A stretch of 47,998 nucleotides of DNA from an uncultured Odoribacter sp. (GTDB taxonomy: Bacteria; Bacteroidota; Bacteroidia; Bacteroidales; Marinifilaceae): the NCBI GenBank assembly GCA_910589025.1, contig CAJURM010000022.1:1-47998 (forward strand), read 5' to 3'. Each line of letters opens with the position of its first letter. Position 1 is the first letter of the stretch. This document shows positions 32,295-40,922 of the stretch, piece after piece. A program made the translations under genes and the position numbers. Below the pieces are notes generated by a model. The model did no database searches. It worked only from the letters and a program-made list of their open reading frames with translations, and was not told where the DNA came from.

Positions 32295-33344
32295 TCAACG
32301 GGAAAGGGTACTCAATTCCGCCTGTTTCTGTTGATAGACTGCGTGTATGTTGCGGATGGTTTCATCCAGAGAGCGGAAAATGAAATCGGGATAGTATTTT
32401 TGCAGTTTTAGTGCAGAATAACAGGATTTGTGCTGAGAAGAACGAGCGGTTTCGCGGGTAAACGCCGACTGTCGTCCCGTCAGTTTTCCGGCGACCGCCA
32501 ATACCCGCCACGCTATCCCGGTCAGCCAGGGAGGCATACAGATAAACGGAGGGTGATGTCCGGTATGCCGGGCGATAACAGTAAACAACTCTTTGTAGCT
32601 GTAATTCCCTCCATTCAGGGCAAAGCGTTCTCCCCTGAGTTCCCGGTCCTCTGCCAAGCGTACCATCGCCACACACACATCCCGCACATCCACATATCCG
32701 CAAATACCCTGTGTGTAGAAAGGGATTCCCTTAGAAGCTGCGATATACAGCCGACTGCTGCTTCTGTCCCAGTGTCCGGGGCCCAATATAATAGAGGGAT
32801 TGACAATAACGGCGTTCAAACCTTCTGCAATGGCTTGCCACACTATTTTTTCCGCCGCGATCTTGCTTCCGGAATAGAGAGAACGGGGTGTACCCTCTAT
32901 CATCGGTGTCTTTTCGTCAATGGTGTCCCCGTCAAAGCGGGCATCCCCCAATGCCGCAATGGAACTCACGTAACATAGCCTTATCCCCCGTTTCCTGCAC
33001 AAGCGTACCACGTTTTGGGTTCCCTGTACGTTGATGTCCGACAACGCTTCTTTGTCTGCTCCTGCAAAAGAAACAACAGCCGCACAATGATATACGCAAC
33101 CGGATGCGGCAACCGCATCTTCCAACGTCTCCGGTTCCAATACATCCCCTTCGACCCATCGGACCGCTTCCCAACAGGTTTCATCCGTGGTGTACAGCCG
33201 GAATATTTCTTTCACCTCTTCCAGCCGGCTTTTATGCCGTCTCAAGGCACATACTTTTTTCCCGCACACACCCGCCAGGTAGCCCAGCAGGTGGCTCCCC
33301 AACAAGCCTGTGGCTCCAGTAATAAATACCATCTTGCTATCCAT
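32295..33344 (-). CDS. NAD(P)-dependent epimerase/dehydratase (extended SDR)
   Basis: A 349-residue extended short-chain dehydrogenase. Cofactor motif VFITGATGLLGSHLLGYL, WVEGDVLEPETLEDAV, YHCAAVVSFAG, catalytic Ser/Tyr/Lys in YVSSIAALG and YSGSKIAAEK, and NPSIILGPG. The pattern matches the dihydroflavonol-reductase/3-beta-HSD-like group rather than UDP-sugar epimerases; substrate unknown. The ATG at 33344 is preferred over GTG at 33353, which falls inside a 9-bp-stem hairpin. Confidence 0.88.
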   Translation of the reverse strand: MDSKMVFITGATGLLGSHLLGYLAGVCGKKVCALRRHKSRLEEVKEIFRLYTTDETCWEAVRWVEGDVLEPETLEDAVAASGCVYHCAAVVSFAGADKEALSDINVQGTQNVVRLCRKRGIRLCYVSSIAALGDARFDGDTIDEKTPMIEGTPRSLYSGSKIAAEKIVWQAIAEGLNAVIVNPSIILGPGHWDRSSSRLYIAASKGIPFYTQGICGYVDVRDVCVAMVRLAEDRELRGERFALNGGNYSYKELFTVIARHTGHHPPFICMPPWLTGIAWRVLAVAGKLTGRQSAFTRETARSSQHKSCYSALKLQKYYPDFIFRSLDETIRNIHAVYQQKQAELSTLSR

Positions 33345-33370
33345 AAAAATCACGGGGTATTCCCCGTGAT
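33345..33370 (-). terminator. Hairpin between OsmC-family and epimerase genes
   Basis: ATCACGGGG (33349-33357) and CCCCGTGAT (33362-33370) form a perfect 9-bp stem with a 4-nt loop. On the minus strand it is followed by TTTT and then directly by the epimerase ATG at 33344. It can end OsmC transcription or occlude epimerase translation. Confidence 0.65.
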
Positions 33371-33374
33371 GTCC

Positions 33375-33788
33375 CTATTTTTTCCAGTCGAAACGTACGT
33401 TCTGTATGAGTTGCTCGCTCAGGCTGTAATGCACAGCACAACTTTTCGTCGTCCGTTCGACTGCCGCTTTGTGTTTGTCGGAATATTCACGGTCGGGCAT
33501 GTGGAAAAGGATTTCAATTTCCCCAATGCGGCGATGGGGTTCGGCAGCCATTTTTTTGGTGATTTCAATTTCCGTACCCGTCAGGTCAATTCCTGCGGTT
33601 TGGGCATAGATCCCCATGGTGGTCATCATGCAGGCGGCCAGGGAGGTCGCGCACAAATCGGTCGGTGAGAATGCCTCTCCTTTGCCGTGATTATCTGCCG
33701 GTGCATCCGTTACGATTTTGGTTCCGCTCTGGAGGTGTTCGCATTCTACTCTCAAACCTCCCAAATAGGTTGCTTTTACTGTTGTCAT
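33375..33788 (-). CDS. OsmC family peroxiredoxin-like protein
   Basis: A 137-residue OsmC/Ohr-fold protein reducing organic hydroperoxides. Both redox cysteines are visible in context: TSLAACMMTTMGIYA and TTKSCAVHYSL. The GEAFSPTDLCATSLAACM segment is typical of the YhfA-like OsmC subgroup. Located 27 bp after the YraN-type gene on the same strand. Confidence 0.92.
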   Translation of the reverse strand: MTTVKATYLGGLRVECEHLQSGTKIVTDAPADNHGKGEAFSPTDLCATSLAACMMTTMGIYAQTAGIDLTGTEIEITKKMAAEPHRRIGEIEILFHMPDREYSDKHKAAVERTTKSCAVHYSLSEQLIQNVRFDWKK

Positions 33789-33815
33789 AGTCGTGTGTGT
33801 TTATTTAAAAAGTTA

Positions 33816-34166
33816 TCAATCAAAAATCTGTATTGCTTCCCGGATGTGTCGGACAGGTCCGTTCCCGCCTTCTACTATCACCAGGTCGAAGCGCAGTTCT
33901 TTTTCCAATCCGTACCGTTGCAGATAGGCCGCCCCCGCTTTCAGCAGGTTGTGCTTCTTTTTCCGGTCCATCAGTTCCGCAGGATAGTCTACCCCCGCCC
34001 GGCGGGTCTTCACTTCGACGACGATGATGCGGTCACCGTCCGTACAAATGATATCTATCTCTTTGTGCCCCACCCTCCAGTTGGATTCCAAGACCGTATA
34101 ACCGCAGGCTTCCAGATAAGCGGCCGCCCTCCTTTCTCCAACGGCACCCAGGTTTTCTCCTTTCAT
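33816..34166 (-). CDS. YraN family (UPF0102) putative endonuclease
   Basis: A 116-residue protein with the Holliday-junction-resolvase-like PD-(D/E)XK core: LGAVGERRAAAYLEACGYTVLESNWR, then GHKEIDIICTDGDRIIVVEVKTRR (Glu-Asp...Glu-Val-Lys). The cellular role is not established; members are almost universal single-copy proteins. The frame remains open to 34238, but a -7 box at 34185-34192 and homology place the start at 34166. Confidence 0.92.
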   Translation of the reverse strand: MKGENLGAVGERRAAAYLEACGYTVLESNWRVGHKEIDIICTDGDRIIVVEVKTRRAGVDYPAELMDRKKKHNLLKAGAAYLQRYGLEKELRFDLVIVEGGNGPVRHIREAIQIFD

Positions 34167-34184
34167 ACGCCCGAAAGTTTTAAT

Positions 34185-34192
34185 CAAAAATA
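34185..34192 (-). promoter_or_regulatory. -7 box of the YraN-type gene
   Basis: CAAAAATA on the plus strand (minus TATTTTTG), 18 bp before the ATG at 34166. Confidence 0.45.
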
Positions 34193-34266
34193 AACAAAAA
34201 AAACGGGAACAACAACAATATCCGTTTTCATTGCCCACAGGGAGGAAGATTTACACATTTTAACTT

Positions 34267-34297
34267 TTTGATTTCTAAACTTTATTGTATATCTTTG
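34267..34297 (+). promoter_or_regulatory. Promoter of the GT5-domain gene
   Basis: TTTG (34267-34270), 19-bp spacer, TATCTTTG (34290-34297): a complete match to the Bacteroidota promoter consensus, 28 bp before the ATG. Confidence 0.8.
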
Positions 34298-34324
34298 TAA
34301 GGTTTTTCTGGGAAAAATACAATT

Positions 34325-35140
34325 ATGGCTAAAAAAAGAGTTTTATTTATATCCTCTGAAATATTACCTTATTTACCTGAAACAGAAATGGCTCATATCG
34401 GAAGGTATCTGCCGCAGGGAATACAGGAGAAAGGGAAGGAAATCCGTACTTTTATGCCCCGGTTCGGTTGTATCAACGAACGCCGCAATCAGTTGCATGA
34501 AGTGATTCGCTTGTCAGGGATGAATTTGATTATCAACGATACGGACCATCCGCTTATCATCAAAGTCGCCTCCATTCAAGCCGCCCGCATGCAGGTCTAT
34601 TTTATAGACAATGAGGATTATTTCCAACGGAAACATACGATTACGGACGAAAACGGCTCTTTTTTTGAAGACAATGACGAAAGGTCGATATTTTTTGCCC
34701 GCGGCGTATTCGAAACGGTGAAGAAGTTAAGATGGGCTCCGGACCTGATTTATTGCCAGGGATGGTTTACTGCATTGGTGCCCCTTTATCTGAAAAAAGA
34801 GTATTACGACGACCCGATGTTTGCCCATACGAAGGTGGTATATTCCACGTCCCACGATTATTTTAAGGAGACTCTGAACAAGCATTTCCATAAGAAGGCT
34901 TTGACGGGCAATGTCACAGCCAAAGATGTGAGCCTGGTGAAGGAAGCCAATTTCGACAATGTCAATAAGCTGGCTTTCCAGTATTCCGACGGCATCATCC
35001 TCAATACGCCGGATATATCCCCCGATTTGAAAAGTTTTGCAGCCAAGACAGGCAAGCCTATATTGGAATATCCCAACAAAGAGGAATACATCGATGCTTA
35101 TTCCGATTTTTTCGACCAGATCCTCGATACTTCAAAATAA
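34325..35140 (+). CDS. Glycogen/starch synthase N-domain protein (GT5-like)
   Basis: A 271-residue protein equivalent to only the N-terminal Rossmann domain of family 5 glycogen synthases: KKRVLFISSEILPYLPETEMAHIGRYLPQ, RTFMPRFGCINERR, YFIDNEDYFQRK, and PDLIYCQGWFTALVPLYLK. The C-terminal ADP-glucose-binding half is absent, and a terminator follows at once, so this is not a fragment cut by the window. A short GT5-like protein recurs in Bacteroidales (from family knowledge) without a proven activity. It is divergent from the YraN-type gene and has a consensus promoter. Confidence 0.82.
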   Translation: MAKKRVLFISSEILPYLPETEMAHIGRYLPQGIQEKGKEIRTFMPRFGCINERRNQLHEVIRLSGMNLIINDTDHPLIIKVASIQAARMQVYFIDNEDYFQRKHTITDENGSFFEDNDERSIFFARGVFETVKKLRWAPDLIYCQGWFTALVPLYLKKEYYDDPMFAHTKVVYSTSHDYFKETLNKHFHKKALTGNVTAKDVSLVKEANFDNVNKLAFQYSDGIILNTPDISPDLKSFAAKTGKPILEYPNKEEYIDAYSDFFDQILDTSK

Positions 35141-35145
35141 AATTT

Positions 35146-35179
35146 AAAACAGCATGGGTTGAAGCTCATGCTGTTTTTT
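35146..35179 (+). terminator. Terminator of the GT5-domain gene
   Basis: AAAACAGCATG (35146-35156) pairs with CATGCTGTTTT (35167-35177), 11-bp stem, 10-nt loop, then T-run. Confidence 0.88.
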
Positions 35180-35257
35180 CTTTGTCCTGTCTGGTTTCCA
35201 ACTTGCTGTCAGGTTTCATGCTTCCGATGGAGGAGTTGTTTTTCTGCTTCAGGCATA

Positions 35258-35293
35258 AAATTATCCCCCGGAATCGGATAATTCCGGGGGATA
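35258..35293 (-). terminator. Terminator of galE
   Basis: TATCCCCCGGAAT (35262-35274) pairs perfectly with ATTCCGGGGGATA (35281-35293), loop 6 nt; T-rich on the minus strand after the stem. 25 bp past the galE stop. Confidence 0.82.
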
Positions 35294-35317
35294 GGTTATA
35301 TTTTCAGGGGTATTCTG

Positions 35318-36334
35318 TTATTTCCCTAATTTTTCCTGCCATCTCCAAGTGTTTGCCAGGGTTTCCACCAAGGGCACCTGAGCTTTCCAGCCGAGTTCGG
35401 TGTTTGCCAGGGTGGTATCTGCCCACACTTTTTCGATGTCTCCGGCACGGCGACCTACAATTTTGTAGTTTACTTTTTTGCCGGTCGCTTTTTCAAAGGC
35501 CTGAATCAGTTCCAATACGGAGACGCCGTTTCCGGTTCCGATGTTGAAGTATTCATAGTTTGCCTTGTTTTTCCCTTCCAACAGGCGACGGATGGCTACG
35601 ACATGTGCTTTTGCCAAATCCACTACATCGATATAATCCCGGACCGGAGTACCATCGGAGGTGTTATAGTCGTTTCCGAAGACACTTAATTGTTCGCGGA
35701 TACCGGCAACCGTCTGCGTCAGGTAGGGTATCAGGTTGTTGGGTATGCCGTTGGGCAATTCCCCGATGTTGGCGGAAGGGTGTGCACCGATAGGGTTGAA
35801 GTAACGCAAGGCAATCAGATTCATTTCTTTCTCCACATGGGCCAGGTCACGCATGATGTCTTCGCACATGGCTTTCGTGTTTCCATAAGGAGATTCCGCC
35901 TGTTTGCGCGGCGTCTGTTCAGTGACAGGCAATACATCAGCCTGTCCGTAAACCGTGCAGGAGGAAGAAAATACCAGATTCTTTACCCCGAATTCGCGCA
36001 TAGATGAAAGTACATTCATCAATGAGTTAAGGTTGTTTTTATAGTATTCCAGCGGTTTGGAGACCGATTCGCCAACGGCTTTCAATGCAGCAAAATGAAT
36101 GACTGCCTTGATGTCTTTATGACGGGCGAAGAAATCGCGGGTCGCCTTTTCATCCGTCAGGTCAAACTGTTCAAATTCCGGGCGTACTCCGGTAATTTTT
36201 TCGATGCCGTCCAATACGTGAATATTGGAGTTGCACAAATTGTCAACAATGACTACTTCAAAACCACTTTGCTGAAGCTCTACAACCGTGTGGGAACCGA
36301 TATAACCGGTACCTCCTGTAACAAATACTTTCAT
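35318..36334 (-). CDS. galE: UDP-glucose 4-epimerase GalE
   Basis: A 338-residue GalE, interconverting UDP-glucose and UDP-galactose with bound NAD. Cofactor motif VFVTGGTGYIGSHTVVELQ, VIVDNLCNSN, VIHFAALKAVGESV, catalytic SSSCTVYG and YGNTKAMCED (YxxxK), RYFNPIGAHPS, and C-terminal RRAGDIEKVWADTTLANTELGW. Full length, single gene with its own terminator. Confidence 0.97.
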   Translation of the reverse strand: MKVFVTGGTGYIGSHTVVELQQSGFEVVIVDNLCNSNIHVLDGIEKITGVRPEFEQFDLTDEKATRDFFARHKDIKAVIHFAALKAVGESVSKPLEYYKNNLNSLMNVLSSMREFGVKNLVFSSSCTVYGQADVLPVTEQTPRKQAESPYGNTKAMCEDIMRDLAHVEKEMNLIALRYFNPIGAHPSANIGELPNGIPNNLIPYLTQTVAGIREQLSVFGNDYNTSDGTPVRDYIDVVDLAKAHVVAIRRLLEGKNKANYEYFNIGTGNGVSVLELIQAFEKATGKKVNYKIVGRRAGDIEKVWADTTLANTELGWKAQVPLVETLANTWRWQEKLGK

Positions 36335-36427
36335 GCTTTTCTGTTTATGATAAAGTTATTTTTGAACCCTTAAACAATGCAAAGTAAGCAATAAAATATG
36401 AATTTTTATAAAAACGTTTGAATTTGT

Positions 36428-36458
36428 ATTGCATTTCTATTTCTTTTTCATACTTTTG
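36428..36458 (+). promoter_or_regulatory. Promoter of the HU-domain gene (very short or no leader)
   Basis: ATTG (36428-36431), 19-bp spacer, perfect -7 box TACTTTTG (36451-36458). The ATG at 36463 is only 5 bp beyond the -7 box, so the transcript should start at or next to the start codon. Confidence 0.6.
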
Positions 36459-36462
36459 TAGT

Positions 36463-37200
36463 ATGCATAGATTTATAGAATACATATCGGATCTTCTGTT
36501 TCTGCACGATTGTGTGATCATCCCCGAATTCGGCGGATTTATCTGCAATTATAAGTGTGCGTATATTGACGAAGACAGCGGTATGATTCTGCCGCCGGCA
36601 AAGGAGATTGCTTTCAACCGGAGCCTGAAACACAATGACGGTTTGTTAGTCAACTGGGTTGCCTCCAAGGAAAAAATTTCGTATGACAAAGCGACGAAGC
36701 AAGTGGAACTCTTTGCTGAAGAGTTGAAGGTGAAGCTGAACCAGCACCACAGAATCGCTTTCGGGGATATCGGCGTTTTCTATACAGACCGCAGATTCAA
36801 TATCATTTTTGAAAACGGGGAAAACAATTTCTTAGCAGACGCTTTCGGAATGGAAAGGATCGAAGTGAAAAAAGTGGTGCATGAGGAGAAAAAATCCTCA
36901 CCGGCTCAAATCAACATCCCTTCTGCTTCCGAATTGCCTCCTTATATCAACATGGAGTCCCAGAATTGGGTGCACCGTTTGTTGAAATACGGACTGGCAG
37001 TCGCTGTGATTGCAGGTATCGTTTTCTTGTCCCACCTCGGTTACATTTATTGGGATAACTCCCAGTATCAGCAAGGACTTATTACAACTACCGTACAACC
37101 GGTACTTCCTCAAATCCCGGCAAATGCCCAGGCCAAAAGCCTGCACGTCGCCATTTCACCGGATTATGATTACGTCGATTACGATCCGTTAGCAGAGTAA
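36463..37200 (+). CDS. HU-CCDC81 domain membrane protein
   Basis: A 245-residue protein. Residues 1-~140 form two HU-like (CCDC81-type) repeats: MHRFIEYISDLLFLHDCVIIPEFGGFI, LLVNWVASKEKISYDKATKQVELF and LNQHHRIAFGDIGVFYTDRRFNIIFE. One membrane helix (YGLAVAVIAGIVFLSHLGYIYW, about 180-202) separates them from a short periplasmic tail. Relatives often end in a SPOR peptidoglycan-binding domain; here the tail is ~40 residues and has none. Possibly links cytoplasm and envelope. Divergent from galE. Confidence 0.87.
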   Translation: MHRFIEYISDLLFLHDCVIIPEFGGFICNYKCAYIDEDSGMILPPAKEIAFNRSLKHNDGLLVNWVASKEKISYDKATKQVELFAEELKVKLNQHHRIAFGDIGVFYTDRRFNIIFENGENNFLADAFGMERIEVKKVVHEEKKSSPAQINIPSASELPPYINMESQNWVHRLLKYGLAVAVIAGIVFLSHLGYIYWDNSQYQQGLITTTVQPVLPQIPANAQAKSLHVAISPDYDYVDYDPLAE

Positions 37201-37249
37201 ATTCCTACATTTTGGAACGGAAAGGGAACAGAAGGTTTCCCTTATGACT

Positions 37250-37978
37250 TTATCTATTGCTGCATAGTGCTTTGACAGCACAATACAGGATATAAAAAGG
37301 TATGACGAAAGGCAGAACCGCCCAACCGAAACAGAGGGCTACCACAAGCAGGGTGAGAAAGTAGAGGTAAACCACTTTGTTGGCAAACCAACTGAATCCG
37401 GATATTTTCAGGGAAAACATCGGTAATTCGGAAATCAGCAGTATGGACAAAATCAGAACGCAAAGAGCCAATACCCATATGTTTCCAAAGAATGTCTGGT
37501 AGAGAAGAGGCGCTTTGACACGTGCAAATACCAATCCCACCCAGAACAAGGCGTGTGCCGGCACAGGCAAACCGATAAAGGAGACGGACTGCCGTGTGTC
37601 CAAATTAAATTTTGCCAGCCGGAAAGCAGAGAATACAGGTATCAGCAAAGGGATAAACAATATGACCTGCTCATAAGCCGTCAACGAAGCAATACTTCCC
37701 GTTCCTTCCGGGAGGAGTAAATCGCGAATCAGCATATGTGCCAACAAAGCAGGAGCCACTCCGAAAGTTATGACGTCGGCTAAGGAATCCAGTTCTTTTC
37801 CCATCTCCGATTTCACATGTAGTAAACGGGCAACCATTCCGTCAAAAAAATCAAAGACCATACCGGCTATCATGAAACAAGCGGCCCATCCGATTTGGCC
37901 ATACAACGCCATAAAGACAGCCATCGCCCCCGAAGCGGCATTCAGTCCCGTTATCAGATTGGGTATGTGTTTTTTCAT
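37250..37978 (-). CDS. pssA: CDP-diacylglycerol-serine O-phosphatidyltransferase
   Basis: A 242-residue integral membrane enzyme making phosphatidylserine, precursor of phosphatidylethanolamine. The CDP-alcohol phosphatidyltransferase motif DGxxAR-x8-GxxxD-x3-D is intact in FDFFDGMVARLLHVKSEMGKELDSLAD. About six hydrophobic helices. It starts 18 bp after the stop of the AAA-ATPase-like gene. Confidence 0.95.
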   Translation of the reverse strand: MKKHIPNLITGLNAASGAMAVFMALYGQIGWAACFMIAGMVFDFFDGMVARLLHVKSEMGKELDSLADVITFGVAPALLAHMLIRDLLLPEGTGSIASLTAYEQVILFIPLLIPVFSAFRLAKFNLDTRQSVSFIGLPVPAHALFWVGLVFARVKAPLLYQTFFGNIWVLALCVLILSILLISELPMFSLKISGFSWFANKVVYLYFLTLLVVALCFGWAVLPFVIPFYILYCAVKALCSNR

Positions 37979-37996
37979 TTGTTTGTCATTTTTAAT

Positions 37997-39550
37997 TTAT
38001 TCAATAATCCAGCGTTCGATATTGCGGGTTTCAGAGGAGAAATTAACACCTATTTTGAACACCCGGCGCGCATCCGATGCGAAAGGCAAGGCATACCCCT
38101 TGTCGCGTATCTGCTGCAAGGCCTCTTCCGCCGTACCGTCCAACTTAAATTCCATGACGTAAACATATTTATCCGTCTGCAATACCAAATCGATGCGACC
38201 GTTGCTGGTGTGGTACTCCGCCTTGACGTGAAAGCCCATCAACCTGAAGACGATGAAAAGTACATTCTGGTAGTGAACCTCCTGGTCGCGTTTTATCTGC
38301 TCATAGGATGTGTCGGCAAACAAACTCTGCAAACGACGCAAAAAGGCATCGATATTCCCCGCCTCCACATCGCAAACAAATTTCTGTATCTCAAAACCCG
38401 TCTTACGCTCACTTACATTCGTATAGAAGGGCATCAGGAACTTCACAAAGCCCTCTTCCACCTCCCGGTTTGGAAACCCTAAAGAATACATTTCAAACTC
38501 TTTGTCATACCCTTTTATTGTCAGATAACCGCTCTGGTAGATCACCGGAATGGGGTCCGTGGAAGCCGAATCCACACTGTTCAGCACTTCCGCTGTGGTC
38601 TCCTCATGCGTCAGGCTTTCCAGGTCGTAGTGGTGCATTTGCAGTAACTCCACCAGATAGGTCGGGGTGCCCGTCTCAAACCAGTAACTGCGGAAACTCT
38701 GCTGGGCAAAAGTATTGAGCAGACTGAAAGGATTATAAACTCCGATGCAATTCTCACAAAAATGGTAACCGTTGTAGTTTTCACGCAGTTTGGCAAACGT
38801 CTCTTCATAACTCATGCCGTTTGCCTCCCCCAAGGCACGGATGTCGTCATCAAAATAAGAAAGCAGTTCCTTTTCGTTGACTCCGCAAATATCCGCATAA
38901 CGGTCCCACATCGATATATCCTGCAAATTATTGAGGTCACTGAACACACTTACTTTGCCGAATTTCGTCACGCCCGTCAGCATCGCAAATTTGATGTAAC
39001 CGTCTTTTGATTTCAAGGCACCGTAAAAGGCTTTTAATGTATTGCGGTAAGACTCCTGCAAATCCGGGCGGCCAATGGCCTGTAGCATCGGTTTGTCATA
39101 TTCATCGACCAATATCACCACCCGTTCCCCCGTTTGTTCACACGCGCGTTGGATGATTCCTTCAAACCGGGAAGACAGAGTGTTTTCGTAATCGACACTT
39201 CCGTATAGCTTCTCCCAATTAGACAAAGTAATGTTCAATTTGTTTGTCAATGCCTCCGGTGTCGTATATTTTTCGGTATTCAAATCCAGATGCAGGATGG
39301 GGTGCTTCGTCCATGCCGTTTCCAACTTCTCAAGCGCCAAACCCTCGAACAATTTCCGTTTCCCCTGTAAATAAGCCTCTATCGTGGAGAGAAGCAAACT
39401 CTTCCCGAAACGCCGGGGACGGCTTAGAAAATAGTAACTCCCGCTATCGACCAGTTTATAGACCAATGCCGTTTTGTCTACATAAGTATAGCCGCCTATA
39501 CGGAGTTTTTCAAAATTCTGGATGCCGATGGGGTATTTCTTCTCGTTCAT
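37997..39550 (-). CDS. AAA-ATPase-like protein with C-terminal PD-(D/E)XK nuclease domain
   Basis: A 517-residue protein: AAA-ATPase_like domain (about 1-280) with P-loop variant LSRPRRFGKSLLLST and Walker B VVILVDEYDKPML, then a linker and a C-terminal PDDEXK_9-type domain (about 430-517) with GRIDLVLQTDKYVYVMEFKLDG (Asp...Glu-x-Lys). This family is strongly amplified in Bacteroidales genomes and behaves as a repeated, mobile-like gene; function unknown, a DNA-processing or defence role is speculative. The frame is open up to 39712 but the family begins MNEKKYPIGIQNFEKLR at 39550. Confidence 0.9.
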   Translation of the reverse strand: MNEKKYPIGIQNFEKLRIGGYTYVDKTALVYKLVDSGSYYFLSRPRRFGKSLLLSTIEAYLQGKRKLFEGLALEKLETAWTKHPILHLDLNTEKYTTPEALTNKLNITLSNWEKLYGSVDYENTLSSRFEGIIQRACEQTGERVVILVDEYDKPMLQAIGRPDLQESYRNTLKAFYGALKSKDGYIKFAMLTGVTKFGKVSVFSDLNNLQDISMWDRYADICGVNEKELLSYFDDDIRALGEANGMSYEETFAKLRENYNGYHFCENCIGVYNPFSLLNTFAQQSFRSYWFETGTPTYLVELLQMHHYDLESLTHEETTAEVLNSVDSASTDPIPVIYQSGYLTIKGYDKEFEMYSLGFPNREVEEGFVKFLMPFYTNVSERKTGFEIQKFVCDVEAGNIDAFLRRLQSLFADTSYEQIKRDQEVHYQNVLFIVFRLMGFHVKAEYHTSNGRIDLVLQTDKYVYVMEFKLDGTAEEALQQIRDKGYALPFASDARRVFKIGVNFSSETRNIERWIIE

Positions 39551-39577
39551 AAACCGTATTTTTTGACGTTCCGCAAA

Positions 39578-39585
39578 CAAAGATA
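39578..39585 (-). promoter_or_regulatory. -7 box of the AAA-ATPase-like gene
   Basis: CAAAGATA on the plus strand is TATCTTTG on the minus strand, 27 bp before the ATG. Confidence 0.5.
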
Positions 39586-39589
39586 CAAA

Positions 39590-39640
39590 AAAAGGTTGAA
39601 AGGGTGAAAAAGTGAAAAAGGTTGAAGAAGTGAAAGGGGA
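39590..39640. repeat. Purine-rich imperfect repeats upstream of the AAA-ATPase-like gene
   Basis: AAGGTTGAA recurs at 39592 and 39618, interspersed with GTGAAA motifs at 39604, 39612 and 39631, giving a 50-bp purine-only-like tract on the plus strand apart from isolated T. Confidence 0.5.
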
Positions 39641-39726
39641 AAGCAGAGATATTGATACAATTATATTCTGCCAAATCCCTAAGAAAAAGCAGGGAATGAC
39701 AGAATATAACACTCTGAATCAGACGT

Positions 39727-40776
39727 TTACTTTATCTCCCCATAAAACCTCAAGCTGGTTTCGGGAGAAGAAGGGCAGTTCGTGATAACGCTGATGAGAC
39801 CGGAGAGTTTGCCTTGTTCGGCTCCCTTGACGGTTTCGACAGGCAATTCAACGGTGGCTCCCGGCTGCACTTCTTTGGCGTAATTACCCATGCGAAGGCG
39901 CTTGTCGTTGGCGTAAACGCGATGGATTTTCAGCACCGATTTTCCCGTATTGGTCAGTTTGTAAACAAAACGTGCCGACTGGTCGGCAGAAACAGTTCCG
40001 AAGTTATAATATTTTTTCTCTGCCTGTATTTGCGGAGCTGTTGCCCGGTCTGTTTTTTCAAAATCTTCTTCTACGAAGACAGACAAGCGGGTCGGGTATT
40101 TTTTACCGTCAACAAGAAGTGTGACTGTTTCTTCATTCAAACCGTATTCCCCATGCATGCCTGCATTGTAGGAGACATTTAAGGAGGCCAGACCTTTTAT
40201 ATCAACCTCTTCGGGCTCTATCTGCATTTTGATGTGGGCAGGCAAACCGACAAAGGTTACTTTCTGCTTTTTCCCGGAGTTGTTATAGACTCCGATTGCC
40301 ATTTGCTTTACCTCTCCTTTTTTTACTTTCATCAGTGAAATATGATCAACAGGCAAGCGCAAGCCGGAAGGCAATTCATAAGGATAGTCGTCCAGGACAG
40401 TACGGGTACGCGCCTCCACGTTTCCTTTTATTTTCAGTTCAACCACTGCCGGCTGGGCATTGGAATAGACCGTAATGGTTTTATCAAAATGGCTGGGACG
40501 GTCTTTGGGGTCAAAGGTGGCTTTTACGAAGCCTTTTTTGCCGGGCAAAACAGGTTGACGGCTCCATTCGGGAGAGGTACATCCGCAGGAGGATTCCACA
40601 TTTTTTATCAGAATCGGGGCTTTCCCGTCGTTCACAAAAATAAAATCATAGGAGACGGTTCCATCTATTTCCTTGATGTTTCCGAAGTCATGCACTTTCT
40701 GTTCGAAACGAATTACAGCCTGTGAGTAGCCTGTAAGAAAAGAAAAAAAGCATACGATAAAGAATAATCCTCTCAT
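39727..40776 (-). CDS. DUF1573 domain-containing exported protein
   Basis: A 349-residue protein with signal peptide MRGLFFIVCFFSFLTGYSQ. Two DUF1573 (ASPM-SPD-2-Hydin-like Ig) domains: first FEQKVHDFGNIKEIDG...ILIKNVESSCGCTSPEW, second KKYYNFGTVSADQSARFVYKLTNTGKSVLKIHRVYAND, separated by a third Ig-like segment. The first keeps the conserved SSCGCT, the second does not. Role in the envelope is unknown. The ATG at 40776 opens the signal peptide; the TTG at 40782 is unlikely. Confidence 0.9.
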   Translation of the reverse strand: MRGLFFIVCFFSFLTGYSQAVIRFEQKVHDFGNIKEIDGTVSYDFIFVNDGKAPILIKNVESSCGCTSPEWSRQPVLPGKKGFVKATFDPKDRPSHFDKTITVYSNAQPAVVELKIKGNVEARTRTVLDDYPYELPSGLRLPVDHISLMKVKKGEVKQMAIGVYNNSGKKQKVTFVGLPAHIKMQIEPEEVDIKGLASLNVSYNAGMHGEYGLNEETVTLLVDGKKYPTRLSVFVEEDFEKTDRATAPQIQAEKKYYNFGTVSADQSARFVYKLTNTGKSVLKIHRVYANDKRLRMGNYAKEVQPGATVELPVETVKGAEQGKLSGLISVITNCPSSPETSLRFYGEIK

Positions 40777-40922
40777 TTTCAATCCTGTTTTATGTTATCA
40801 ATAATCATTAAAGCCTCTCTCACCCCTCTGATACCAAATATCAGATTTACATCCCTGCGTGCTTTTTGTTCTACGAAAATAATTCTTTTTAGGCAGGATT
40901 TTCAAGAATCGGGAATAAATTT

